A DNA stretch of 64,000 nucleotides from a virus, in IMG/VR virus record IMGVR_UViG_3300033153_008400, positions 58,744-122,743 of that record; one strand, 5' to 3'. Under the pieces are notes generated by a model. It made no database searches. It was not told the DNA's origin and saw only the letters and a list, made by a program, of their open reading frames with translations. Made by a program: the position numbers and the translations under genes. Positions 53,585 to 62,170 of the stretch are shown here, piece after piece (the first letter of the stretch is position 1; each line of letters starts with the position of its first letter).

Positions 53585-54145
53585 TTAGTCAAGAATTACC
53601 CAATCATTATTACAAGTATCATTTACGCTAGGTGCCCAAGCATAAACAGTATTATCTGGATATACTATACACATTTGATTTCGATAACGAATATTATTAA
53701 ATAAGATAGGATCAAACCCTTCTTTAGGTGCTTTATTTCTTCTTATGAATTCATCCTTTACAGATTGAGGTAAACTTTGCATATTTGGTACAATTACCAT
53801 ATCAATATCGGCATGTACTTGTTTAAATACAAATAATCCTTTACCATTCCATCCTACGCGTTGTACTCTTTTTCCTTCTTGCAGAGCAATTATTGCATCA
53901 CCAAATGTACATCCTCCATCAAATTCTCTATAAGCTTTATCAAATACATGTTTAGGTGACATAGAAATATAACCTTTGTGATTAGAATGATTACGTTCTG
54001 ATTTAGGGTCTTCAGGATATTCTATTAAATATACTTTTTCATTCGGGTCTTCATCTTCAGGTATATCCCATCCTCTGTAATTACAATACTCTTTTTTTGT
54101 CATAGGCTTAGCCTTAATGATCTTTGTTCCAATGTAAGTTTTCAT
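53585..54145 (-). CDS. Tad2-like (DUF2829) protein, putative anti-Thoeris
   Basis: A 186-residue, two-part protein. Residues 1-75 form a widespread phage N-terminal domain (GTKIIKAKPMTKKEY, RGWDIPEDEDPNEK, GYISMSPKHVFDKAY). Residues 78-186 match DUF2829: TFGDAIIALQEGKRVQRVGW, GKGLFVFKQV, a middle insertion with QSLPQSVKDEFIRRN, and the diagnostic end VYAWAPSVNDTCNNDWVILD. DUF2829 proteins include Tad2, which binds the signalling nucleotide of the Thoeris defence and blocks it. It may therefore protect the phage from Thoeris-like systems in its Bacteroidetes host. The role is inferred from family; ligand-binding residues were not confirmed. Confidence 0.8.
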   Translation of the reverse strand: MKTYIGTKIIKAKPMTKKEYCNYRGWDIPEDEDPNEKVYLIEYPEDPKSERNHSNHKGYISMSPKHVFDKAYREFDGGCTFGDAIIALQEGKRVQRVGWNGKGLFVFKQVHADIDMVIVPNMQSLPQSVKDEFIRRNKAPKEGFDPILFNNIRYRNQMCIVYPDNTVYAWAPSVNDTCNNDWVILD

Positions 54146-54311
54146 TATTTTTATTTTTAAATTTATGTTGTGTTTTAAAATTTTTTCCTTTATTTAAATT
54201 TTGAGATTTTAAAGGTGTATTAATTAGGTTTCTTTTATTAATTTTTTGTTTAAAACCAATAATTTCCCACCATTTAAGCCCTAAAATTGGACAATACTCA
54301 AATTTAATCAT
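54114..54311 (-). CDS. Small basic Lys/Asn-rich protein, unknown
   Basis: A 65-residue frame that fills the gap before the Tad2-like gene, which it overlaps by 32 bases; its start overlaps the preceding gene by 8 bases. A hydrophobic aromatic N-terminus (MIKFEYCPILGLKWWEIIGF) is followed by a strongly Lys/Asn-rich tail. Low complexity makes it uncertain, but without it this would be the only gap of over 150 bases in the accessory operon. Confidence 0.35.
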   Translation of the reverse strand: MIKFEYCPILGLKWWEIIGFKQKINKRNLINTPLKSQNLNKGKNFKTQHKFKNKNNENLHWNKDH

Positions 54312-54525
54312 AAGGTTTAGTATATTTAGTTGTTGGTAATATTATAGGTGCTACTCTACTTAAAAATGTTACTCTTTCTTCTTTCTCATCAAACATAAAA
54401 TTTCCATTTGGAAGAGGTATTGAATTACCAGAGTGTTGATATGTAAAATTTATCCCTACCCGAGATAAAAATCCATTATATATTCTTTTATCTATATAAT
54501 ATCCTTTATATCTCAAATTACCCAT
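54304..54525 (-). CDS. Small protein, unknown
   Basis: From ATG 54525 (overlapping the upstream gene's stop by 8 bases) the product is 73 residues (MGNLRYKGYYIDKRIYNGFL...), basic and beta-rich with no Cys and no membrane span. A longer start at 54561 would reach deep into the neighbouring gene and is less likely. Function not recognised. Confidence 0.4.
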   Translation of the reverse strand: MGNLRYKGYYIDKRIYNGFLSRVGINFTYQHSGNSIPLPNGNFMFDEKEERVTFLSRVAPIILPTTKYTKPYD

Positions 54526-54793
54526 CTGGATGAATATATGACATGACACAGTCTTGAGCATCTACAAAATTTTCATCTACAGTTTCCATTACCAAAAATG
54601 CTGGTATTTCATTATATGTATCTAAAATAGTCTGAGCTTCTAATATAAATTCTCCTCCATCAATTAAATCGGCTTTAATTTGAGCTAAGGGTGTAAATAA
54701 ACTTGGATTATCTACAATTGCCCATTCGATGAACTTTTGTCTGTCTATTGTAAGTTTACTTAAGTCTTTACTAAATGTTTCTGTTGTTCCCAT
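54518..54793 (-). CDS. Small protein, unknown
   Basis: A 91-residue acidic helical protein with an N-terminal KDLSKLTIDRQKFIEWAI helix and an EAQTILDTYNEIPAFLVME end. It starts 1 base after the methyltransferase gene and overlaps the following gene by 8 bases. No domain is recognised; it belongs to the accessory operon downstream of the DNA methyltransferase. Confidence 0.4.
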   Translation of the reverse strand: MGTTETFSKDLSKLTIDRQKFIEWAIVDNPSLFTPLAQIKADLIDGGEFILEAQTILDTYNEIPAFLVMETVDENFVDAQDCVMSYIHPDG

Positions 54794-54794
54794 A

Positions 54795-56060
54795 TTATGC
54801 TACGTTTTGTTGTATTTGTTTATCTATTGATCTAAATAAGGCTATCCCTACTTTCACTTCTACAGAATTTCCAATATGTTTCTTCTGTTCAGTTTGTGTT
54901 CCTTCTAAGATGTACCAAGAGGGAAATCCTTGAATTTTTAACATTTCTTCCACCGTAAGTGGTCTCACTAAAATATCTGATATAGAAAATTTCTTACAAA
55001 ACTCTTTAATGAGTATCATAAATTTATCATCTGTATCTTCTATTTCAGGTATATTAGTCCCATGCTTATACATAGTAATTCCCATAGGAGCTTTATCCTG
55101 ACGAGCTATTAATGTAGCACTAGGCTTTTCAAAGCTTCTGTTGCTTCCACCATATTGTGGATTATGCATAAAACCATTTAGTTTTAAATGAACTAGAGAT
55201 ATTCTATCTTTAGTTGTTAATGTCGCACTGGGCTCATTCACATCTTGATGACCATCTTGTCCATAGTATTTTATCCCAAAATTAGTTCCTTTTTTAGGGC
55301 CAAATTTGTTCAAACCTTTATATATTCGCCTATGTGTTGCTTCTACAAAAGGTTTCTTTCTATCAAATATAGATTTACCTATATTGTCAAGATCTAAAAC
55401 TTCTTTTACAGCTCTCCACTTACGATGAGTAATTCCACACTTAGAGTGTGTCTGAGGTGGATTACCAATATCTTTATAATTCTTAGCAAATTGAAGAAAG
55501 AGTCTTTTCCTAATCGTTACCCCTCCATAGTCAGCAGATATCAGATTCTCATCAAAGTACAAGTGACTAAAGTATCTTCTACCTAAAGTCTTAACCCAAG
55601 CATCATATGAAGTACCTTTCATAACTCCCACAGGATTACCACAGGAGTCTAATGGACCCCATTCTCTGAACTCCTCAACGTTTTCTACCCAGAAGAAGTC
55701 TGGGTTGATACCATCAAGGTATCTGAACATATCTTCAGCTAAAGTTCGGCTATCGGCATCCTTAGGTCCACATTTAGCTTTACTAAAGTTAGTACACTCT
55801 AATGATGCCCATATAGCTATCTTACAATCAGGATACAATCCTCTTAATCTTCTTACCTCTTCTATGAGTGGTGTTAAATCAAATGTTCTGATATCTTCTG
55901 TAGAATGAATGCAATAAGGATAATTCGCGGCGTGTGAACGCAATGCAGTGTCATCATGATTGATACACCATATAACTTCTATATTTGTTCTGCTTTCAAA
56001 GATCGCAGTAGAAGTTCCTCCTGCTCCTGCAAAAAGATCTATTACATAGGTCTTAATCAT
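54795..56060 (-). CDS. DNA cytosine-C5 methyltransferase
   Basis: A 421-residue enzyme with the ordered C5 motifs: I is DLFAGAGGTSTAI (residues 8-20); IV is ASLECTNFSKAK with catalytic Cys89 (PCQ in most enzymes is ECT here); VI is FFWVENVEEF (ENV, 126-128); VIII is GVTIRKRLFLQF; IX/X is RPLTVEEMLKIQGFP and KKHIGNSVE. It probably methylates C5 of cytosine at a short site, protecting phage DNA from host restriction. No linked restriction endonuclease is seen. It overlaps the YegP-like gene by 8 bases. The ECT form of motif IV is unusual. Confidence 0.9.
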   Translation of the reverse strand: MIKTYVIDLFAGAGGTSTAIFESRTNIEVIWCINHDDTALRSHAANYPYCIHSTEDIRTFDLTPLIEEVRRLRGLYPDCKIAIWASLECTNFSKAKCGPKDADSRTLAEDMFRYLDGINPDFFWVENVEEFREWGPLDSCGNPVGVMKGTSYDAWVKTLGRRYFSHLYFDENLISADYGGVTIRKRLFLQFAKNYKDIGNPPQTHSKCGITHRKWRAVKEVLDLDNIGKSIFDRKKPFVEATHRRIYKGLNKFGPKKGTNFGIKYYGQDGHQDVNEPSATLTTKDRISLVHLKLNGFMHNPQYGGSNRSFEKPSATLIARQDKAPMGITMYKHGTNIPEIEDTDDKFMILIKEFCKKFSISDILVRPLTVEEMLKIQGFPSWYILEGTQTEQKKHIGNSVEVKVGIALFRSIDKQIQQNVA

Positions 56061-56382
56061 TTCCGTGTTTCATTACAGATGCAATACCTATATCTCTGGA
56101 TGCTTTAGAATAATACATTTCACTTGTACCTATAACTTTTCCGTTACGGGCTTTTAATATAAAGTATAACTCTCCCCTTTTAGATGTTTTCTTCATAAAT
56201 CTGGATTCAATTTGAGAGTTAGCCATAACAGATTCAATTCCATTGTTTCTGCCTTGTTTAGTCTTATAGCCTTGGCTTACTAATATTATTTCACGATTAC
56301 GTGCTTTAAGATTAAATCTATGTGATCCATCTGATCCAGTAAGCACTGTATAATTAATTGAGTATTTTGGATTATTTTTCAT
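56053..56382 (-). CDS. YegP/DUF1508-like protein
   Basis: A 109-residue protein made of two tandem copies of the ~50-residue DUF1508 fold: HRFNLKARNREIILVSQGY...GIESVMAN and YFILKARNGKVIGTSEMYY...GIASVMKH. The pattern (F-x-L-K-A-x-N-x-x-x-I-x-x-S-x-x-Y, then G-I-x-S-V) is clear. YegP proteins have no proven function; in phages they may be small binding proteins. It is transcribed with the methyltransferase. Confidence 0.85.
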   Translation of the reverse strand: MKNNPKYSINYTVLTGSDGSHRFNLKARNREIILVSQGYKTKQGRNNGIESVMANSQIESRFMKKTSKRGELYFILKARNGKVIGTSEMYYSKASRDIGIASVMKHGND

Positions 56383-56392
56383 TTTTAATAAT

Positions 56393-57457
56393 TTAGTTAT
56401 TTAGTGAACGTAAATTTCCTTTAGTATAATGAGCATGTCTTGGACAACCTCCAGGTTTAACAGGTGCCATACCTGTAAACTTGATACGTTCTCCTATAAG
56501 GAAGTTTCCATGATTTTGCATTAAGGATTTTCTATCTTTATGATCGAAACCATTTAATGATACTGTAAGTTCATTACCATCATCCATTTTCACTTTAAAT
56601 CCTTTAGCCATTCCTGATGGAATTCTATCTTCTTTAAGTTGAGATGTTTTACTACGTCCTAATTCATTGATAGTTTTTATAGCTCCTTTACGAGCTTCAG
56701 TACCTTCTTCAACACTTAATATGATCCCTTCATAATCTTTATTAGAGTCTTTAATTTTAAATCCTTGAGCAGCATTTAATGTAAGACGCCCTGTTTTATA
56801 CAAAGAATTTTTACGCATAAGTACAAGTCCTTCTCCACCATTTGCTATAGATTCAGCATAAGATTGAGTTATAAATTCCATATTGTCAGGTTCAAATTGA
56901 TCAATCAAGGATGCATCGTCATTACTTATTTTCTGACGTTTGAACATATGTTGTAAGTTTGTATATCTTTCATATTTAGTTCTATCATCTCCATTAGTAA
57001 ATACATGGTCAAATACATAGAATCTCAATGATGGATGCCATGTAGTAAGCCATTCAACAGTTCTTCCTGGATATTTCCAACCCTTAGTAGGATCTCCACT
57101 TGTTTTCTCCCACATTTTAGTGTACTTAGCTACAGTTTTTTCTGATGTTACATCCTCTGTTCTAAAGAAATGCATTAATTCAGCAAAATTCATTTCATGA
57201 GAAAAGAATTCAGCTTCAATTACACCAGTATGCTGAGCAAGTAATGTTAAATCTTCACCCATTCGATTAATGTGTAAAGATGGTAATGTCTTTAAACTTC
57301 TACCTTTTACAGTAGCATCTTCAAAGAGTTCTACGCGTGCTCCATCATATTTATGTGACAAAAGCCAATCTTGAGGATTACCAATTCTGGCCTCCCAATT
57401 TATAGTCTCCCCTGCTTTATCATTAGGTAAAAGTAAAGGCTTCCAATTATTTTTCAT
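56393..57457 (-). CDS. ATP-dependent DNA ligase
   Basis: A 354-residue nucleotidyltransferase: motif I HKYDGARVE has the adenylated Lys36 in K-Y-D-G-x-R; motif III RFYVFDHVF; motif IV GGEGLVLMRK; motif V QGFKIKD; and a C-terminal OB-fold with VSLNGFDHKDRK. The size suits a compact phage ligase with no extra domains. It seals nicks in replication and recombination. It is preceded by an HNH endonuclease gene, which it overlaps by 11 bases, and followed by the YegP-like gene after 10. Confidence 0.85.
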   Translation of the reverse strand: MKNNWKPLLLPNDKAGETINWEARIGNPQDWLLSHKYDGARVELFEDATVKGRSLKTLPSLHINRMGEDLTLLAQHTGVIEAEFFSHEMNFAELMHFFRTEDVTSEKTVAKYTKMWEKTSGDPTKGWKYPGRTVEWLTTWHPSLRFYVFDHVFTNGDDRTKYERYTNLQHMFKRQKISNDDASLIDQFEPDNMEFITQSYAESIANGGEGLVLMRKNSLYKTGRLTLNAAQGFKIKDSNKDYEGIILSVEEGTEARKGAIKTINELGRSKTSQLKEDRIPSGMAKGFKVKMDDGNELTVSLNGFDHKDRKSLMQNHGNFLIGERIKFTGMAPVKPGGCPRHAHYTKGNLRSLNN

Positions 57458-58004
57458 ATTTAAAATATTGTTTAGTTATATAATGTTTTTTACCTGTTCT
57501 AAGACTTTCTTGTATAAAAGTTCTTGTATAAGGTGTTTCTTTATTAGCATGTCTAATACTATCATGCGTTTGTAAATATTTAGCATCAGAAGAAAATAAA
57601 TATATTTCCTTCTTATTAGCTCTATTTTTCATTAAACCAGTACGTCCTGCATGTGCCATATTTTCTTGATGAGTACACCATTCTAAATTTTCAAAATAGT
57701 TATCTGAAGTATTACCAAATTTATGGTTAATTTCCACCAGTTTTCTTGGATTATCTACAAATGCTTCACCAACAAGTCTATGAACTAAATAAATTATAGT
57801 ACCATAATCAGCTCTAAGACTTACTTTTTTATAACCGAGTTTATCTGTTTTTTGTTTAAGAATACACTCAGGAACTCTTCTAATTCTTATTCCATTTTTA
57901 TCTCTTACTAATCTAGACAAAGATTTAACTCTGCCATGATTACTAATTTGGTAAAACCTATATCCTCCTATCATGCACCATTTTTCTGGTTTAAATTGTT
58001 TCAT
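57447..58004 (-). CDS. HNH homing endonuclease with NUMOD4
   Basis: A 185-residue protein. The N-terminus is a NUMOD4-type DNA-binding module (EKWCMIGGYRFYQISNHGRVKS), and the middle holds the HNH core: YLVHRLVGEAFVDNPRKL, EINHKFGNTSDNYFENLEWC (His...Asn). The C-terminus is a basic module. It is a free-standing mobile endonuclease. Its 11-base overlap with DNA ligase shows that it has settled in the operon without a gap. Confidence 0.9.
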   Translation of the reverse strand: MKQFKPEKWCMIGGYRFYQISNHGRVKSLSRLVRDKNGIRIRRVPECILKQKTDKLGYKKVSLRADYGTIIYLVHRLVGEAFVDNPRKLVEINHKFGNTSDNYFENLEWCTHQENMAHAGRTGLMKNRANKKEIYLFSSDAKYLQTHDSIRHANKETPYTRTFIQESLRTGKKHYITKQYFKYEK

Positions 58005-58013
58005 TTTTAAGGT

Positions 58014-58196
58014 TTAAGGTTTATAAACAGTTATACTTTCTTTTAAATCTGGAACAATAAAACTTTCTTGAAGTTCTAAACTACCTGCAAGTTCATTTAT
58101 ATATTTATCTAAAGCTTCTTCTTTAGTATCAGCCTCTACATGATAAATTTCTGCATGCATTATTTTTCCAGTGTCTTTAATTTTGAAAATTGGCAT
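58014..58196 (-). CDS. Small unknown protein (60 aa)
   Basis: A 60-residue protein with MPIFKIKDTGKIMHAEIYHV, then an acidic helix (TKEEALDKYINEL) and a hydrophobic end. It has the size and composition of small ubiquitin-like or ssDNA-associated phage proteins, but no motif is diagnostic. It lies between the structured RNA candidate and the homing endonuclease. Confidence 0.45.
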   Translation of the reverse strand: MPIFKIKDTGKIMHAEIYHVEADTKEEALDKYINELAGSLELQESFIVPDLKESITVYKP

Positions 58197-58408
58197 TATT
58201 TTTAGGTTTTAAAAGGTGAAGTATTATAGTTATCGTTTCATGTAAGCATTAAAGCCCATCTTACACTTCCATTATGCACGCCCTTGTTACAGAGGTTTAA
58301 TACTGTGGGTTTATACAGCCCTCATCATATTCTCATCTTGTTCTCAAATATGTGTGCAATTATAACAGTAATGGTACTATACTTCACCTAGATTATTAAG
58401 TAAACTAA
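58197..58408 (-). ncRNA. Candidate structured RNA between rIIB and the next gene
   Basis: There is no gene in these 212 bases, the longest gap of the leftward arm. Its ends pair: AGGTGAAGTA (58214-58223) with TACTTCACCT (58380-58389), then TAGT (58227-58230) with ACTA (58376-58379) across a 3-base bulge. Inside, hand folding finds nested stems: GTTAT (58229-58233)/ATAAC (58362-58366), which competes with the last pairs, TGTAAG (58241-58246)/CTTACA (58260-58265), TGCAC (58275-58279)/GTGCA (58354-58358), and CTGT (58303-58306)/ACAG (58315-58318). The long terminal stem is unlikely by chance; the inner 4-5-bp stems are weaker. It matches no RNA family I recognise; the layout is reminiscent of 6S-like rods or phage ornate RNAs. 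Confidence 0.5.
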
Positions 58409-59599
58409 TTATCTTTCTACTTCTTCGTATTTGTCGAAGTCAGAAGCTGGTGTTTCTACAGCTAGATCACCAACATAGTTATGTTGTTCTTTAGCTAAGT
58501 CAACTCCTTCACTAACGGCGTCTGCCATCAATTCATCAAGTCTTGCAGTAGACATTTTATCATACTCAGAAGAGTGATATATGCCTTTTAATGGCACATC
58601 TAAATCCCAAACATTGTTAGGGAAGATAGCATCAGTTCTGATAGCTCTTCCTTCACTTTGGAAAGATATGATGTCCCCAGGATTAACGAAACATACAAGT
58701 ACAGCTCTCCCTGCGCCTTGATATGTGTCGATGTACAATAATCCACCCGTGTAGAGACCTCCACCACCAAAGGTGTGACTAAGGTTTCTTCTCGCTTTTT
58801 TAGGAAGATGTTGCATTTTTCCTACCTCATATACATATCCTATCTTTTGACCACTATAGAATTTGTCTCCATTTTTATATATAGAAGGTGTAAATAAATA
58901 ATCTTCTAAATGATCAGGTTTTGTATAGGTTTCTTTAACCAAGATATCACCAGTAGTTGGATCAACCTGTGCAGGAATTATCTTATACTTTTTCTTCATC
59001 ACCTTAGTATAAGAATCATTTTCTTCATCATGTTTCATGAGATATTTCCAATCTACTATGTCAGCAACTTTATAAGTAACTAACATACCTTCCTTACTGA
59101 TAGAAATGTCTTGATATGTACACATACTCTCAGCTATATCAGGTTCAATATCTTGGTCTTCAATCAATTTATTTACAGCTTTTTGGTCTGTAAAAGTTGC
59201 TTCTAAATAGGTAGCAAAATAATTACCCATTTGTTCAGTATATCGAGGGTTACTCAATAAACGCGCCCAAGCTTTAAGAATAGGCATAAAGTCAATATCT
59301 TTATCATGAGATTTATTGATAATGTCTATAAGTGTTTGAGGGATAGCATTTGTACTTCTAAAACCATCAAAGGCTAAGAAATACTTATTGGTCACAGGAC
59401 TATAAATTAAGTATTTGTTGGAGCCTGCTACTTCTCCTAAGCGTGCAGATTCAATATAAGCTAATATTTCTGCATCAGGTGTATTTTCTTTTTGAGCTTT
59501 TTCTAGCCAAGCAATAGCTGTATCGGTTCTTGTAATATTGAAGGGCTTTCCTCCAATAGAACCTGTAATAGTAGATTCTAATTTTCTAAAATTAATCAT
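58409..59599 (-). CDS. rIIB: rIIB-like protein
   Basis: A 396-residue protein overlapping the rIIA-like gene by 8 bases, as in T4-type pairs. Segments shared in style with rIIB: NPRYTEQMGNYFATYLEATF, ISISKEGMLVTYKV (rIIB G-x-F-L-A-Y-K), a GGLYTGGLLYIDTY segment and RAVLVCFVNPGDIISF (N-P-x-D-V-V-S). rIIB acts with rIIA at the inner membrane to counter exclusion such as the lambda Rex system in T4; rIIA/rIIB pairs also occur in crAss-like phages, where the target is unknown. The structured RNA candidate lies just downstream. Confidence 0.75.
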   Translation of the reverse strand: MINFRKLESTITGSIGGKPFNITRTDTAIAWLEKAQKENTPDAEILAYIESARLGEVAGSNKYLIYSPVTNKYFLAFDGFRSTNAIPQTLIDIINKSHDKDIDFMPILKAWARLLSNPRYTEQMGNYFATYLEATFTDQKAVNKLIEDQDIEPDIAESMCTYQDISISKEGMLVTYKVADIVDWKYLMKHDEENDSYTKVMKKKYKIIPAQVDPTTGDILVKETYTKPDHLEDYLFTPSIYKNGDKFYSGQKIGYVYEVGKMQHLPKKARRNLSHTFGGGGLYTGGLLYIDTYQGAGRAVLVCFVNPGDIISFQSEGRAIRTDAIFPNNVWDLDVPLKGIYHSSEYDKMSTARLDELMADAVSEGVDLAKEQHNYVGDLAVETPASDFDKYEEVER

Positions 59600-62108
59600 G
59601 GTTTTGTTTTTTGTGAATTGTTTCTAATAATAAATTTAATAATGGTGTACAATCTGCTGAATAATGTGAAATGCTACTAATAATAGGAGCAATAACGGAA
59701 AGTCTCTCTAATTCCTCTTCAACAGAATCTATGTAATCTTTGTCATAAGCGTAAATGTTATGAATCTTCTCAGTATCGAATACCTCCAGTGCCTTGGCCG
59801 CAATTGCGTCCTTGTCCTTTGATCCTACTACTGTCTGGAACTCAGCTAAGTTATCCAAATAGGACAAAATCTCTGTTAATAATGCGTTATCTCCACTTGT
59901 AGATTGTAACATAACGTCTTTTATACTTCTTGCATTATCGTATCGAAATGTGTCGTACTTTTCTTTGTCAATAGATGACAAGGTACAAATAATTTCTGAA
60001 CAATTTGCAAAGTCTAAGTACTTATCTTTCAATTTTTTAAACTGCCAGGCAGTATTTAAATCGACTAATTTTTCACCTATCATAAGCTCTCCTGTTTTTG
60101 AGTCTAATTTTCTAAAATAATTCGTTATATGTATACCTCCCATCTTCATAAAATGCTGAGAATTTTCTTCTGATACAAATACTGCCTCAAAATTGGTAGT
60201 ATTTGGAAAAAGATGATTAATCATTACCATCATTTTACCTAATTTGGTAAACTTAGATGGAACAACCACAAGATCTGTGTGTCTAAAGGTCTCTTCTAAT
60301 TTGCTGATCTTATCAACTACACTTTCTCTCTTAAATTCAATATTTTCATAATAATAATGATCAAAATCATAAGTATACCAAAATACTTCCTTATTCATCT
60401 TCCTCATCTTAGCCTGATTGACCTTATTATCTTCTAAAAGGGCATCATCTACACCCTCTACCTCAGGTTCAATATATGTCCATTCATAATCATCTATGAA
60501 GAGATCATTATACTTTGTGATAAGGTTCAGAGCATACTTTTTAACTAAATCAACTGAATACTCTTTACCTAATTTATGTAAGGCTATAGTAGACTTTATT
60601 CTAGTAATATTCTCTCTAATGTATATAAAAGAGGATACGTTAAATTCATCTAACAGGTGAGAAGCCAATTTAGGACCTAAATTCCCTTCATTAGCATATA
60701 TCAATTTCATATTAGATAATTGATGAAAGGAATTAACTCTTTCTGTCTTTAATTTTAAGCGTGTACCATCCATTATGGTATACACTGTCTTAAAATCAAA
60801 ACTATAAAACAAAAATTCAAATAAGTTTTCTCCTAACACTGCCTGAAGAGGCATAGAATCTTCTTTTAGTATAAATTTGTATTTTGGTCGAATAGCATGC
60901 ATAGCCAGAAAGGAAGAAAACGTGTTGGTCACAGTATATGAACCTCCTCGGGATGATGAATTGTTATAGGCATTATTTAATGCGAATACATTATCCTCAT
61001 TTTCAATCTTAATATTTTGACGTACATACTCTCCTGCTTCGTCTTCAGCAATGCGAATAGACTTTAAAATAGTAGACTTAGTTTTATCTGTCCACTTTAA
61101 AGACTCTCTACTCTGAGTAATATCTACATCATTTGCATTAACCTTTAAAGCAATTTTCCCGCGACGGGTCTCTAATTCGAGCTCACTCCAGTTAACTAAT
61201 CCATAAGATATCCCATCAACTAAAATGTGAGGGGAACTGTAAGTAGAATATTTTGGTATGAGCAGATGTTCACTCTCATACTCTGGTCTTTCATTCAGGT
61301 GATCATAACTATCAGCTTCATCAAGATTTTTAACGTGGAGGTTTACTGCACCATTGAAATATTGAAACTGATTCTTAACAGCTTTGATATATGTATTCTT
61401 ATTATGCTTTTTAACTTCTACAGTAACACTACAAGAATTCTCTTCATTGGATTTTTCCCAATAAATATTCTTATCTATTACATCATTGTTTGCCATAGTG
61501 ACCTTCCACACATCTACTCTGCCCTCAGGGTCAAAAGTTGTTATGTTTTCATAGTCTCTATTATAAATCATAAAAGATGTTTTGTATCCATTATAAACAG
61601 TTGTCATAATGAAATAGTCTACACCAGTTGCTAACGCTGACTTACTACCTAATCCATATAATCCTCTAGTAGTAATAAAATTTCTTTTACTACTCCATCC
61701 AATTTTAAAGTAACCTCGAAGACGACTGCCTCCTAAACCAACTCCACGGTCAATTATGGTAACTTTATCTCTGGGTGTACCTTCTTCATACACTACAGAT
61801 ACTTTATCATTTTCTGATAATTTATCTATATTATAGTAATCTGGGTCATATTCTGAATCTTTTAGTAAGGCGTTATCCTGTCTTTGTAGGAAATATTTTT
61901 CTACAGGATCCCCTCCATATATTTTCCTAAATACATTCTTCTCTATAATTGAGTCCAGGCCATTAGAAATGGTCTCTCTTATGAAACTCTTCATAGGAGA
62001 AGAATAGATATCTGATTGTAGGGCATTAAATATCAGTTCTAATGAACCTTCTTCAATTTCTTTTTTAATCCCTATAACCTCATCTTTTTTTAACACTAAT
62101 TCTGCCAT
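59592..62108 (-). CDS. rIIA: rIIA-like protein, GHKL ATPase
   Basis: An 838-residue protein (T4 rIIA is 725). N-terminal GHKL ATPase motifs: RETISNGLDSIIEK (N-box, Asn49), VTIIDRGVGLGG (D120-x-G122-x-G124) and GLYGLGSKSALA (glycine-rich lid box, 149-160). These are also found in gyrase, Hsp90 and MORC proteins. The remainder is mostly helical. The gene overlaps rIIB by 8 bases. rIIA/rIIB protect the infected cell against exclusion systems in T4; the role here is inferred from pairing. It lies downstream of a terminator, so it has its own start of transcription or reads through. Confidence 0.85.
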   Translation of the reverse strand: MAELVLKKDEVIGIKKEIEEGSLELIFNALQSDIYSSPMKSFIRETISNGLDSIIEKNVFRKIYGGDPVEKYFLQRQDNALLKDSEYDPDYYNIDKLSENDKVSVVYEEGTPRDKVTIIDRGVGLGGSRLRGYFKIGWSSKRNFITTRGLYGLGSKSALATGVDYFIMTTVYNGYKTSFMIYNRDYENITTFDPEGRVDVWKVTMANNDVIDKNIYWEKSNEENSCSVTVEVKKHNKNTYIKAVKNQFQYFNGAVNLHVKNLDEADSYDHLNERPEYESEHLLIPKYSTYSSPHILVDGISYGLVNWSELELETRRGKIALKVNANDVDITQSRESLKWTDKTKSTILKSIRIAEDEAGEYVRQNIKIENEDNVFALNNAYNNSSSRGGSYTVTNTFSSFLAMHAIRPKYKFILKEDSMPLQAVLGENLFEFLFYSFDFKTVYTIMDGTRLKLKTERVNSFHQLSNMKLIYANEGNLGPKLASHLLDEFNVSSFIYIRENITRIKSTIALHKLGKEYSVDLVKKYALNLITKYNDLFIDDYEWTYIEPEVEGVDDALLEDNKVNQAKMRKMNKEVFWYTYDFDHYYYENIEFKRESVVDKISKLEETFRHTDLVVVPSKFTKLGKMMVMINHLFPNTTNFEAVFVSEENSQHFMKMGGIHITNYFRKLDSKTGELMIGEKLVDLNTAWQFKKLKDKYLDFANCSEIICTLSSIDKEKYDTFRYDNARSIKDVMLQSTSGDNALLTEILSYLDNLAEFQTVVGSKDKDAIAAKALEVFDTEKIHNIYAYDKDYIDSVEEELERLSVIAPIISSISHYSADCTPLLNLLLETIHKKQNHD

Positions 62109-62132
62109 ATAAATTTTTAAGGTTTTTAATAA

Positions 62133-62161
62133 AAGCCATACTACATTGTATAGTATGGCTT
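62133..62161 (-). terminator. Intrinsic terminator before rIIA
   Basis: On the minus strand AAGCCATACT and AGTATGGCTT form a perfect 10-bp stem with a 9-base loop, followed by TTATTAAAAACC after the T-rich end of the stem. It lies 10 bases after the stop of the 62171-62944 gene and 25 bases before the rIIA start. It fits an intrinsic terminator separating early genes from rIIA, so rIIA needs readthrough or its own promoter (none seen). Confidence 0.7.
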
Positions 62162-62170
62162 AAAGTTTGG

